DNA of 64,000 nucleotides from Sciscionella marina DSM 45152 (GCF_000379465.1 NZ_KB905436.1:210508-274507), one strand, 5' to 3'; positions 55,778 to 64,000 are shown, counted from the first letter of the stretch. Made by a program: numbers and translations. The notes: generated by a model not told the origin, from the letters alone.

Positions 55778-57709
55778 TTAGTGTTCTAGAATGTAATCGC
55801 CCAAATCGGCGTGACGGGTACGTTCCCAGTAGTCGATATACTTCCATGGGCTGCTCACAACGACTCGACCTGCATCATTTCGATAATAAGTCCGCATTCC
55901 CGGATGCACCCAGATAGAGCGCGAAAGGGCATCGTCGAGTTCCTTGTTGTAATCCCAGAAGACATCCGAACGAACTTCTGCGGAAGAGACACCGTGTTCG
56001 AACATCCGGGAAAGCAGGTCCATCACGTATCGAACCTGGAATTCGGTCGATATCACCGCGCTTCCACCATGACCGGCGTTTGTATTCGGTCCGTTGATGA
56101 TGAATAAATTCGGAAAGTCCGGAACCGTTATCCCCAAGTAGGCGCGCGCGTCATCTTCCCCCCACATCTCGCGCAGAGCCCGGCCGGACCGGCCACGTAT
56201 TTGCATCGGCCACAGGAATTGCAGGGTCTTGAACCCGGTCGCGAAGACGACGACATCGGCGTCGAACTCTTCACCGGACTCTGCGATGACGGACCCGGCC
56301 CGAACTTCACTGACCGCTTCGGTCACGAGACGTACGTCCTCGCGCCGTAGCGTCCGATACCAGCCATTGTCGATGAGTGGCCGCTTACCGTAAGGCGGGT
56401 AGTTCGGGGTGCAGGCCTCGATGAGGTCGGTCCTGCCCGCCAATTCGGACTCGATGTAGCCGGTGAGAAAACGCCGATGGCTTTCGTTCGCGGCGTTGAT
56501 CGAACGCTCGGGATGCGGCCATTCGGGATCGATCTGCAGCTGCGGGTGCAGGCGGTCACTGAAATTCCACAGCAGCCGAAGCCGGTACCAGGCAGCGTAG
56601 AACGGCACCTCCTCCATGACAAGACGCACGTTCTCTGGTACTTCCCTGTGATAGTTGGGATGCGGAATGGCCCAGTGGTTTGAGCGCTGGAAAACGGTGA
56701 CGCTTTCGGCCGCTTCCGCGATCGAAGGGACCAACTGCATCGCGCTCGCACCATTGCCGATAACCGCGACACGCTTGCCCGTGACATCGACGTCATCGCG
56801 CCATTGAGCCGTGTGCATGGCAGGTCCGGAAAAGTCAGAGAGTCCCGGTAGATCGGGAATGAATGGGCGATTGACCATCCCTACTGCTGTCACCAGCGCC
56901 GAGGGTTCGATGAGTTCCTCTGTTCCGTCCGTATCACGCGTCAGGATCCGCCAACTCTGGTTTCCCTCGTCGTATTCGGCGCTCACGACTTCCGTGTTGA
57001 AGCGAATGTTGTCTCGGACTGTGTATTCGTCGGCGAGGCGCTCCAAGTACTCGTAGACGTGGTCACGTTTCGCGAAGTAGCGGGGCCATCGGGGGTTTTG
57101 GGCGAACGAGAAACAGTACAGGTGACTGGGGGTGTCGACACCACAGCCGGGATAGGTGTTTTCCAGCCATGTCCCGCCGACCGATGCGTTTTTCTCCACG
57201 ACAAGGTAGTCGATTCCGGCCTGTTGGAGTTTGATGGCTGTGCACAGACCCGAGATGCCCGCGCCGATGACCAGTACGCGGAATCCCGTTCCCGGGGTGG
57301 TCTTCGGCATATCGACATCGCGGCCCACGAGCCCCAGCTCTTCCGACAGGAGCGGCCCGTACTCGGACGGAACCTCCTCCACGATGGCAGTCTCGAGCAT
57401 CTCTGCAACGCGTTCAGGAGCGAGCTGCGCGGGCGATACCGCTCCCTGGCGGTATGCCGTAACCGCTTTGAGTACGGCATCTCTTATCTCTTGCTGGATA
57501 TTCTCGGGAAGTTCGCCGGAGTCGTTGTCGTCCAGTGGCTTGCCACGCTTGGGGCAATATGGTTCGGACAGCCACTTATCCTCGCCAGTCAGGTGTGCCA
57601 GCACCATGACAAGGGTGGGGATATTCGCCTCGTCAAGCGCCGCGCGCAACCGGTCCTCGCTGCCTTGCGCGCGTGTGTTTCCGCTATCGGCGGAAACCAT
57701 ATCGGACAT
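55778..57709 (-). CDS. Type I Baeyer-Villiger monooxygenase (HAPMO-like)
   Basis: The 643-residue enzyme has about 130 extra N-terminal residues before the FAD-binding VLVIGAGISGLCTAIKL, then GGTWLENTYPGCGVDTPSHL, the BVMO fingerprint FSGPAMHTAQW and the second Rossmann motif VAVIGNGASAMQL. The N-terminal extension is typical of 4-hydroxyacetophenone-monooxygenase-type BVMOs. It should insert oxygen next to a ketone with NADPH and O2, turning it into an ester or lactone. Start ATG 57709. It heads the unit that includes the SnoaL-like protein and the dehydrogenase. Confidence 0.9.
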   Translation of the reverse strand: MSDMVSADSGNTRAQGSEDRLRAALDEANIPTLVMVLAHLTGEDKWLSEPYCPKRGKPLDDNDSGELPENIQQEIRDAVLKAVTAYRQGAVSPAQLAPERVAEMLETAIVEEVPSEYGPLLSEELGLVGRDVDMPKTTPGTGFRVLVIGAGISGLCTAIKLQQAGIDYLVVEKNASVGGTWLENTYPGCGVDTPSHLYCFSFAQNPRWPRYFAKRDHVYEYLERLADEYTVRDNIRFNTEVVSAEYDEGNQSWRILTRDTDGTEELIEPSALVTAVGMVNRPFIPDLPGLSDFSGPAMHTAQWRDDVDVTGKRVAVIGNGASAMQLVPSIAEAAESVTVFQRSNHWAIPHPNYHREVPENVRLVMEEVPFYAAWYRLRLLWNFSDRLHPQLQIDPEWPHPERSINAANESHRRFLTGYIESELAGRTDLIEACTPNYPPYGKRPLIDNGWYRTLRREDVRLVTEAVSEVRAGSVIAESGEEFDADVVVFATGFKTLQFLWPMQIRGRSGRALREMWGEDDARAYLGITVPDFPNLFIINGPNTNAGHGGSAVISTEFQVRYVMDLLSRMFEHGVSSAEVRSDVFWDYNKELDDALSRSIWVHPGMRTYYRNDAGRVVVSSPWKYIDYWERTRHADLGDYILEH

Positions 57710-57850
57710 CGCACTCGATCCCTTCGAACTCAGCACACCCGGCGCTCACCAGAGCCGACATCGGTATCAGGCCCGAACGCCGGGTACCAGTAAGACCCGT
57801 TCGCGGCGTACCCATCCGCGCACCCCTGCGCGAACGGCGATCGGACACTT

Positions 57851-57871
57851 TATGAGTCGTTGCGTCTCATA
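57851..57871. promoter_or_regulatory. 21-bp operator palindrome overlapping the BVMO promoter
   Basis: The sequence reads TATGAG-T-CG-TTG-CG-T-CTCATA, a symmetric palindrome with 6-bp arms. It overlaps the -10 hexamer and start of the BVMO promoter. It is a distinct sequence from the GTnAnCGA palindromes and may bind a second regulator. Confidence 0.5.
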
Positions 57872-57897
57872 ATCGCATGGCGGGCCTGGGCCGTCAA
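57869..57897 (-). promoter_or_regulatory. Promoter of the BVMO unit
   Basis: On the minus strand TTGACG (57892-57897) and GATTAT (57869-57874) are 17 bp apart. Transcription would start near 57862. A TCGTTCAC half site lies just upstream at 57913-57920. Confidence 0.5.
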
Positions 57898-58036
57898 GTT
57901 CACGATGAGCTATCGTTCACTCTGCTAGACAGTATCGTTCGACGCGTTCGCTGCCATTCGTCGCTGAACAGTCACGATAGGCCAGACGCTACCGCTCCTC
58001 GAGGGCTCGACCGCATTGAGGTCGCCCACGTAGTAG

Positions 58037-58052
58037 GTCAACGATCGTTTAC
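58037..58052 (+). promoter_or_regulatory. TetR-type operator candidate in the BVMO/ACAD divergent region
   Basis: GTCAACGATCGTTTAC is a 16-bp palindrome with one mismatch. It is the best copy of the motif that recurs at 46238 and 38613. It overlaps TTTACG (58049-58054), a possible -35 for the dehydrogenase gene with TAAGCT 17 bp further on. Confidence 0.55.
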
Positions 58053-58172
58053 GCAAAGTCCACGGTTTGCTAAGCTGCGCGAGTTCCGTCGATCATGATT
58101 CGGACCCGTCCACGGTGTTCGTTTCCCTGACGGACGTCGACCAGTCGAAACCGCACAAGCGATCGGAAGAGG

Positions 58173-59294
58173 ATGCGCCGTACCGTCTTCGGCGAGCAGC
58201 ACGAACAATTCCGCCTGCTCGTTCGCGAGTTCGTACTGGACGAGATCGTCCCGGAGTACCCCAGTTGGCAGGAAGAAGGCAAGCCGAGCAGGCGCTTTTG
58301 GCACCGTGCCGGTGAGCTGGGCATTCTCGGTATCGGTGCGCCGCCTGAGCACGGCGGTCTCCCCGGATCGAGCTTCCTGCACAGCGCGGTAATCACCGAG
58401 GAGATCCAGCGCGCGTTCCTCGCGCTTGGCGGCCTGCGCGTACACACCGACATCTGTATGCCGTATTTCCACCGCTACGCCGACCATGCCCAACAAGCGC
58501 GCTGGATCCCGGAACTGACCTCCGGGACGGCGGTGCCCGCGCTGGCGCTTTCGGAACCCGGGGCGGGGTCGGATTTGAAAGCGATGTCAACCCGTGCGGT
58601 TCGCGTCGGAGACCACTATGTTGTCAACGGAGCGAAGACATTCATCTCCAACGGCGCCGCTGCCGATCTCATCATCCTGGCGGTCAAGACCGATCCACAG
58701 GCGGGGAAAAATGGCATCAGTCTGCTTGTCGTCGAATCGGATACTCCAGGATTTCAGCGGGGCAGGCGTCTGGACAAACTCGGACTCAAAGCACAAGATC
58801 TGGCGGAGCTCTCATTCACCGATATGCGGGTGCCGGTAGCGAACCGGTTGGGCGAGGAGAACAACGGCTTCACTTACCTCACAGCCAATCTCGCCCAGGA
58901 GCGCCTGTCGATCGCCGTGAACTCACAGGCCTCGGCGGCTGCGGTTCTCGACCACGCGGTCCACGCCGTCGGCGACACACGGCGGGAACAGCACACGAAG
59001 TTCGAGCTCGCCTCCTGCGCCACCGAAGTGGCGGCCGGGCAAGCACTCGCCGACCACGGTCTGCTCGAGCACGAGGCCGGCACGCTCACCCCGGCTGACG
59101 CGGCCATGGTGAAGCTGTACTGCACCCAGCTACAAGGACGAGTCACGCAGCGATGCTTACAGGTGCTCGGCCCGCGCGCCTACCGGAGTAGCGATCCAGT
59201 AGGGCAGGCCGTCCTCGACGGACGCGTCAGCCGCATCTACGGTGGCTCCGACGAAGTCATGAAGATCATCATCAGTCAATCACTCGGCCTGTGA
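58173..59294 (+). CDS. Acyl-CoA dehydrogenase
   Basis: The 373-residue flavoenzyme has LALSEPGAGSDLKAMST, HYVVNGAKTFISNGAAADLI and the C-terminal VSRIYGGSDEVMKIIISQSL. All standard family motifs are present. ATG 58173 follows GGAAGAGG closely. It is alone on the plus strand, divergent from the monooxygenase, with the operator at 58037 upstream. Confidence 0.93.
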   Translation: MRRTVFGEQHEQFRLLVREFVLDEIVPEYPSWQEEGKPSRRFWHRAGELGILGIGAPPEHGGLPGSSFLHSAVITEEIQRAFLALGGLRVHTDICMPYFHRYADHAQQARWIPELTSGTAVPALALSEPGAGSDLKAMSTRAVRVGDHYVVNGAKTFISNGAAADLIILAVKTDPQAGKNGISLLVVESDTPGFQRGRRLDKLGLKAQDLAELSFTDMRVPVANRLGEENNGFTYLTANLAQERLSIAVNSQASAAAVLDHAVHAVGDTRREQHTKFELASCATEVAAGQALADHGLLEHEAGTLTPADAAMVKLYCTQLQGRVTQRCLQVLGPRAYRSSDPVGQAVLDGRVSRIYGGSDEVMKIIISQSLGL

Positions 59295-59375
59295 TGCGGA
59301 TCGAGGTGTCACGCCGCGCGCTGCGTATCCCGACCATCCTCTCGACGACGAGCCAGGGCCCGGATCCGCGGATCG

Positions 59376-60866
59376 TTACTCGGTACCGAGCAGGGCACGC
59401 AACTCATGTTTGACGACTTTTCCGGCCGCGTTACGCGGAATCTCGGCCAGGATGAGCTCACGCGGTAGCTTGTAATCGGCGATCAGCTCCGCGCAGTGCG
59501 ACCGGATCCGGTCCAGCGTCAGCCCCGCATCCCCGCGAACCGCTACCACCGCCACCACGGTCTCCCCGTATTCCCGATGGGGTTGACCAAGAACCGCGCA
59601 GTCGAGAACATCCGGATGCGCGGCGATGGCGTTCTCCACTTCGACCGAGTACACGTTCCGCCCTCCTGTGATGATGACGTCTTTGAGCCGGTCGACGATC
59701 GTCAGATACCCGTCGACGTCCACGCGGACAAGGTCCCCGGTCCGCAGCCAACCCCCACGCAGTGCCGTAGCGCTCGCTTCCGGCAGGCCCCAGTAGCCCT
59801 TCATCACGCTCTCACCCCGCAGGATCAGCTCGCCGACCGCACCGGGCCCGATATCCTGATCGTGCTCGTCGACGATCCTGGCTTCGAAGTAAGGAAACGC
59901 CTGCACCCCCGTCGCATCGGGCCTTGCGTGCACCTGATCCGCGGTAGCGTAGATGCCGGCGGGCCCGGCTTCTGTCTGCCCGGCCTGCTGGATCAGCTTG
60001 ACCCGAGGCAGGACACTCAACAAGCGCCGCACGGCCGACGCGGGCATCGGAGCCGCACCGAAAAACGCGATCCGCCACGCGCCGAGATCCCGTCTCGACA
60101 CGTCCGCGTGTTCGAGCATCAGCTGGTACATGGTCGGGACCCCGAGCAGGACAGTGACACGTTCGCTTTCCAGCGTCCGCAATGCCTGTCCCGCCTCGAA
60201 ACGCTCGTGCACGATCTGGGTCCCGCCGACAAGCAGCATCGCAGTGGACATGGTGATGCCCGAGCCGTGATACAGCGGTGTCAGGTGCAGATACCGGTCC
60301 AGCTCGCTCAGCCCACCGAGCGGTAGCTGCGCCAAACCGGCCCAGATCGCCCGGTGGTGGTCGAGCAGCACACCTTTGGGCTTGCCGGTCGTACCCGAGG
60401 TGTAGAGAATAAGGGCGTCATCGGATTCCCGTACGTCCTCGCCCAGCTCGGCGGCTCGTGCACGGCGGCAGGAGCGCAGTTCACCGAGCCCGATCGCCGC
60501 GGCCGACAGCTCTCCCATCGCGGCGAACGCTTTCTCCCGCGAGCCGGAATCGTGCACGAGCAGCCGCGCCCCGCAGTCGTTCACGATGAAAGCGATCTCC
60601 GGCACCGCCAGCCGTGTGTTGACCGGTACGAGCACGGCACCGAGTCGCAGCACAGCATACGCGGCGACGAGGTACTCGTCGCTGTTCGCTGCCATGAGCC
60701 CACATCGGTCCCCGTGTCTGAGACCGTGTTCGGCAAGCACGGCCGCTGCCGCGTCGACCCGAAGATCGAGTTCTCGCCAGCTCAACCGTCCCGGACCGAA
60801 AACGAGTGCCTCGCGCTCGGGAACTCGCCGCGCGTTCGAGCGTACGAGTCCGGCGATCGTCGTCAT
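59376..60866 (-). CDS. Acyl-CoA synthetase (FadD type)
   Basis: The 496-residue adenylate-forming enzyme has LILYTSGTTGKPKGVLLDHH, QQAGQTEAGPAGIY, GWLRTGDLVRVDVDG and DRLKDVIITGGRNVYSVEVE, with the catalytic Lys in NAAGKVVKHEL. It differs in length and motif spacing from the 608-residue ligase at 49263, so it may activate a shorter or later acid of the pathway. It is convergent with the dehydrogenase at 58173. The IS110 element begins about 100 bp upstream. Confidence 0.92.
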   Translation of the reverse strand: MTTIAGLVRSNARRVPEREALVFGPGRLSWRELDLRVDAAAAVLAEHGLRHGDRCGLMAANSDEYLVAAYAVLRLGAVLVPVNTRLAVPEIAFIVNDCGARLLVHDSGSREKAFAAMGELSAAAIGLGELRSCRRARAAELGEDVRESDDALILYTSGTTGKPKGVLLDHHRAIWAGLAQLPLGGLSELDRYLHLTPLYHGSGITMSTAMLLVGGTQIVHERFEAGQALRTLESERVTVLLGVPTMYQLMLEHADVSRRDLGAWRIAFFGAAPMPASAVRRLLSVLPRVKLIQQAGQTEAGPAGIYATADQVHARPDATGVQAFPYFEARIVDEHDQDIGPGAVGELILRGESVMKGYWGLPEASATALRGGWLRTGDLVRVDVDGYLTIVDRLKDVIITGGRNVYSVEVENAIAAHPDVLDCAVLGQPHREYGETVVAVVAVRGDAGLTLDRIRSHCAELIADYKLPRELILAEIPRNAAGKVVKHELRALLGTE

Positions 60867-60970
60867 ACCTTGTCCAACCCTTCAAGCGCGGGTTTGATCT
60901 GGTCATTCGTAGGATCGGAGGGCCCGGGGGCTGCGGGTATGGCTGTCATTGCTGAGCCGTTCGATGGCTT

Positions 60971-62320
60971 AAAGGACTTGGCCGCCCGGAGCCCCGTGAC
61001 GACTCGACCGCCAATTGGGATACGCGATGTGATCGCTGCTGTAGGACAACGTCGGCGAGGTCGTCTGCGGGATCACATGTGACAGCGAGTTGGCGGAGGT
61101 GACCGTGCCCGAACTGTGGGCTGGAGTGGATATCGGCAAGACCCACCATCACTGCGTGGTGATCAACGCGGACGGTCAGCGGTTGCTGTCCCGTCGCATT
61201 CTCAACGATGAGAAGGCATTGCTGGAGCTGATCGGTGACGTCGAGGCTCTGTCGCAGGACGTGTTGTGGACGGTGGATCTCAACCACGGTGGCGCGGCGT
61301 TGCTGATCGGGCTGCTGCTCAACCACGGCCAGCCGGTTGCCTACCTCACCGGCTTGGCTGTGTACCGGGCCTCGGGCACCTACCGGGGTGAGGGCAAGAC
61401 CGATTGTGGGCATGATGCTTTTGTCATCGCTGACCAGGCCCGTGTTCGTCGGGACATTGGCCTGCTGCGACCAGGCGACGAGATCGCCGTGGACCTGCGC
61501 ACCTTGACCACCCGTCGCCTGGACGTGGTCTTCGACCGCACCCGGCAGATCAACCGTCTGCGCGCCCAGTTGCTGGAGATCTTCCCCGCCTTGGAACGTG
61601 CGGTGGAGCTGACGCGTAAGGGACCGGTGCTGTTGCTGACCGGATTCCAGACCCCCGGCGCGATCCGCCGTGCTGGCGCCAATCGCATCGAGAGCTGGCT
61701 GCGTACCCGCAAAGTCCGGGGAGCCGCTGCCCTGGCCAAAGTGGCGGTGGAGGCTGCCCAGGCTCAGCACACAACGCTGCCCGGCCAGAGGTTGGCGGCC
61801 ACGATGGTGGCGCGCCTCGCGAAGGGGGTGATGAATCTTGATGAAGAGATCGCCGAACTTGATTCCCTCATCGAGGCACGGTTTCGTCAGCATCCACACG
61901 CTGAAGTGATCCGCAGCTTGCCCGGCATGGGTACCAACCTGGCTGCGGAGTTCCTGGCCGCCACCGGCGGTGACATGACTACCTTCGACAGCGTCGATCG
62001 CTTGGCCGGTTTCGCCGGCCTGGCGCCCAGGCCCCGCGACTCCGGCCGCGTCAGCGGCAACCTGCACCGCCCCAGGCGATATCACCGGGGACTGCTGCGC
62101 AGTATGTATCTGTCGTCCATGGTCAGCCTGCAATGCTGCGCGGCGTCGAAGGCATATTACCAGCGCAAACGACATGAAGGTAAGGGGCACAAGCAAGCAC
62201 TGCTCGCGCTGGCACGCCGCAGACTCAACGTTCTGTGGGCGATGATCCGTGACGGGAAGTGCTACCACGCTTCACCTCCCGTCACTGCGGTGGCTTGACA
62301 TCCTGATTGGGAAGTCCTTT
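60971..62320 (+). mobile_element. IS110-family insertion sequence
   Basis: The element carries one intact transposase gene. AAAGGACTT (60971-60979) and AAGTCCTTT (62312-62320) are perfect inverted copies, and TGGCTT occurs just outside each (60966 and 62291), so these are taken as approximate ends. IS110 elements often lack long terminal repeats, so the borders may be off by several bases. It lies between the acyl-CoA synthetase and the third dehydrogenase. Confidence 0.7.
61105..62298 (+). CDS. IS110-family transposase (DEDD)
   Basis: The 397-residue transposase has an N-terminal RuvC-like DEDD domain (AGVDIGKTHHHCVVI, then GKTDCGHDAFVIADQARV) and the C-terminal Tnp20 domain (IRSLPGMGTNLAAEFLAATG, RLAGFAGLAPRPRDSGRVSG with its catalytic Ser). 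The frame is open from TTG 61090, but GTG 61105 has GGAGG 5 bp upstream. No frameshift or stop is seen, so it may still be active. Confidence 0.92.
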   Translation: MPELWAGVDIGKTHHHCVVINADGQRLLSRRILNDEKALLELIGDVEALSQDVLWTVDLNHGGAALLIGLLLNHGQPVAYLTGLAVYRASGTYRGEGKTDCGHDAFVIADQARVRRDIGLLRPGDEIAVDLRTLTTRRLDVVFDRTRQINRLRAQLLEIFPALERAVELTRKGPVLLLTGFQTPGAIRRAGANRIESWLRTRKVRGAAALAKVAVEAAQAQHTTLPGQRLAATMVARLAKGVMNLDEEIAELDSLIEARFRQHPHAEVIRSLPGMGTNLAAEFLAATGGDMTTFDSVDRLAGFAGLAPRPRDSGRVSGNLHRPRRYHRGLLRSMYLSSMVSLQCCAASKAYYQRKRHEGKGHKQALLALARRRLNVLWAMIRDGKCYHASPPVTAVA

Positions 62321-62347
62321 CTGCCCGCGCCATCGCGGCCAGACGCA

Positions 62348-63439
62348 TCACAGGCCAAGGTTCGCGGCCAGCGCTTCTTTTGCCGCGCGGGTACCACCGC
62401 CGTGCAACCGGAGATAACGCGCATCGGCGAAGGCCGCCGCGATCGAGTACTCCCGCATGTAGCCGTAACCACCGTGCAGCTGAAGCCCCTGATCACTGGC
62501 CAGAGCGAAAAGGTCGGCACAGCGGAGCCGCGCCGCCTCGGCCTGGTGGACGCTAAGCCGGTTCTCTGCCCGGTCGACCGCGCAGGTCCGCAGATAGGCG
62601 CTGGTGACAAGCAGTTCCGCGCTGATCTCGGCGAGGGCATACCGGGTGTTCTGGAAATCCGCGAGCGGCCTGGAGAACACAGACCGCTCGCGGACGTAGT
62701 TGAGCGTCGTAGCCAGGGCCGCACGTGCTCCCGCCACCGCGATGTGCGCCAGAGCGAGCTGATCATCGGCCCGCAGGCTGGCCAGCGTCGCGGTGGACAC
62801 CGCTTGTACGGCCTCGGACTCGACGAAGACACCGTCCAGTTCGATAGTGCCCATATCGGCCCCGGGAACTGCCAGCGAGTCCTTGATCGCGATCGACCGG
62901 ACTCCAGCCGTTTCCCTGGGTATGGCTACGACACGGGCCGCGCCCTCGTCGATCCCGACGGGAACGAACAACAGCCCCGATCTCGTGGCACTCACCACTG
63001 ACTCGAGGGTACCGTCAATCCGCACGCCGGTCCCCGCGCTGCTCAGCCTGATGCCCTCCGCGCCATCCCCGGCGAATGCCGCCAGTACTGTCCCCGTGAC
63101 CATCGGTGGAAGCCACCGCTCGCGTAACGTGTGGCTGCCATGATTCGCCAGGTACGGGACGGCAACCGAACCATGCGCGGCGAACGCGAGCGCGAGCCCT
63201 GTCTGCCCCGCTTCCGCCAGTTCCTCGGCCACCACCAGCGAATGCGCGATATCCGATATCCCCGAACCGCCGTATTCCTCCGGCGCGCAGATACCCAGGT
63301 AGCCGTTCTCCCCCGCCACACCGAAAACATCCGCGGGCACCGAACCGGAGGCAGCGATGCTATCGGCGTGCGGAAGCACTTCCCGCCCGACGAAAGACCG
63401 AAGGCTCTCCCTGAAGACCACGAACTCGTCCTCATCCAT
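62348..63439 (-). CDS. Acyl-CoA dehydrogenase family protein, divergent
   Basis: The 363-residue protein has the general fold of acyl-CoA dehydrogenases, with GICAPEEYGGSGISDIAHSL near the start and QLHGGYGYMREYSIAAAFAD and YLRLHGGGTRAAKEAL at the end. The middle loop that normally reads TEPGAGSD is replaced by AFAGDGAEGIRLS, and the next strand by TLESVVSATRSGL. This resembles the weaker FAD-binding partner in heteromeric dehydrogenases of steroid pathways. Start ATG 63439 with GGGAGGG upstream. It follows the enoyl-CoA hydratase by 22 bp. Confidence 0.8.
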   Translation of the reverse strand: MDEDEFVVFRESLRSFVGREVLPHADSIAASGSVPADVFGVAGENGYLGICAPEEYGGSGISDIAHSLVVAEELAEAGQTGLALAFAAHGSVAVPYLANHGSHTLRERWLPPMVTGTVLAAFAGDGAEGIRLSSAGTGVRIDGTLESVVSATRSGLLFVPVGIDEGAARVVAIPRETAGVRSIAIKDSLAVPGADMGTIELDGVFVESEAVQAVSTATLASLRADDQLALAHIAVAGARAALATTLNYVRERSVFSRPLADFQNTRYALAEISAELLVTSAYLRTCAVDRAENRLSVHQAEAARLRCADLFALASDQGLQLHGGYGYMREYSIAAAFADARYLRLHGGGTRAAKEALAANLGL

Positions 63440-63461
63440 CGGATTTCCCTCCCTACCGTGA

Positions 63462-64000
63462 TCAGGCATCGGTCCAGACCGGTTCTCGCTTTTCGGCGAA
63501 GGCGCGGGCCCCTTCGGCGGCATCCGCCGAGGAACGAATTCGCTCGGCGTACGGGGCTTGCCGGCTGAAAGCCTCGTCGCTCGGCCAGCCGGCGGACTCC
63601 TCGAGCACGCGTTTGGCTGTCCGGACCGCCAGCGGAGCGTTGCCAGCGATCACCGCAGCGAGCCGTCGCGCTTCTCGAACGGCTAGTCCTGGCGTCACGA
63701 CATGGTTCACCAGCCCGAGTTCGGCCGCACGAGCGGCATCGATCGGATTGCCGGTCAGGAGTAACTCCATCGCGATGGACCGGGGAATCCTGCGGGGCAA
63801 CCGGAACGCTCCGCCTGCGGTAGCCACCATCCCCCTCCGCACCTCGGGGAGCGCGAACTGGACGCCCTCGGCGCAGACAATCAGATCGCAAGCCAGTATG
63901 AGTTCGAATCCACCCCCGAACGCCTTGCCTTCAACCGCGGCGACCAAAGGCTTCTCCGGAGGGCGCTCGGCGATACCGAACGCTCCACGCGTACTGGTGA
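63462..64000 (-). CDS. Enoyl-CoA hydratase/isomerase family protein (partial)
   Basis: The frame is open to the right edge, so the N-terminus is missing; about 179 residues are visible. It has the oxyanion-hole segment VAAVEGKAFGGGFELILACD, the FALPEVRRGMVATAGG segment with a Glu at a catalytic position, and the C-terminal GARAFAEKREPVW. Crotonases hydrate or isomerise enoyl-CoA. It is 22 bp upstream of the divergent dehydrogenase in the same unit. Confidence 0.92.
   Translation of the reverse strand, partial: TSTRGAFGIAERPPEKPLVAAVEGKAFGGGFELILACDLIVCAEGVQFALPEVRRGMVATAGGAFRLPRRIPRSIAMELLLTGNPIDAARAAELGLVNHVVTPGLAVREARRLAAVIAGNAPLAVRTAKRVLEESAGWPSDEAFSRQAPYAERIRSSADAAEGARAFAEKREPVWTDA

Noticed and set aside
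60946-62268. 440-codon minus-strand frame
   Set aside because: It is antisense to the IS110 transposase.
1-64000. CRISPR arrays, rRNA, tRNA genes or a large natural-product gene cluster
   Set aside because: No regularly spaced repeats, rRNA-like or foldable tRNA sequences, and no PKS or NRPS modules were seen; the SnoaL-like and BVMO genes alone do not make a biosynthetic cluster.

Overview
The window is high-GC DNA with long GC3-biased reading frames, frequent GTG/TTG starts, ATGA-type gene overlaps, a complete Mce (mammalian-cell-entry) transporter operon, a WXG-motif type VII secretion target and remnants of an actinomycete-type integrative element. This points to an actinomycete, probably of the Pseudonocardiales (inference from gene content; no rRNA or marker gene is present).

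Region 1 (1-15.6 kb) is a catabolic island for a nitrogenous compound that is probably nucleoside-derived. hyuA/hyuB (ATP-dependent hydantoinase/oxoprolinase family) diverge from a PucR-type regulator across a short palindrome. Next come cytidine deaminase and an MFS transporter, divergent from a nucleoside hydrolase and a TIM-barrel isomerase. A convergent four-enzyme operon follows (class III aminotransferase, SDR, cyclase-family hydrolase, M20 amidohydrolase, with a tiny 26-codon ORF nested inside). An APC permease diverges from it, and a FadR-type GntR regulator closes the block. Four copies of a CGGTMWGACCA-like operator lie in the two divergent promoter regions, so the GntR protein probably controls the MFS, hydrolase, aminotransferase and permease units together.

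Region 2 (16.2-21.9 kb) holds a PQQ-type propeller lipoprotein with a membrane-anchored partner, an ArsR-type regulator and a type VII secretion target with a small downstream gene. Region 3 (21.8-27.0 kb) is decayed DNA: a frameshifted large serine recombinase, a DUF2637 protein typical of integrative conjugative elements, a 5'-truncated and frameshifted dihydrolipoyl acyltransferase, a LacI fragment and the end of an IS3-family transposase.

Region 4 (27.0-38.6 kb) is a full minus-strand Mce operon: ATPase, two YrbE permeases, MceA-F and two Mce-associated proteins, behind a good promoter. Region 5 (39.4-64 kb) looks like the catabolic partner of that importer: a split PEP-synthase/rifampin-phosphotransferase-like pair, SCP2 protein, [3Fe-4S] ferredoxin and ferredoxin reductase, SDRs, TetR regulator, two acyl-CoA ligases, an alpha-methylacyl-CoA racemase-like protein, three acyl-CoA dehydrogenases, a HAPMO-type Baeyer-Villiger monooxygenase and an enoyl-CoA hydratase. 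An intact IS110 element sits between two of these genes. Related palindromes near the mce promoter, the ferredoxin reductase and the dehydrogenase/monooxygenase divergent promoter suggest one TetR-type regulon that joins uptake and beta-oxidation of a hydrophobic, probably methyl-branched substrate. The substrate cannot be identified from sequence.
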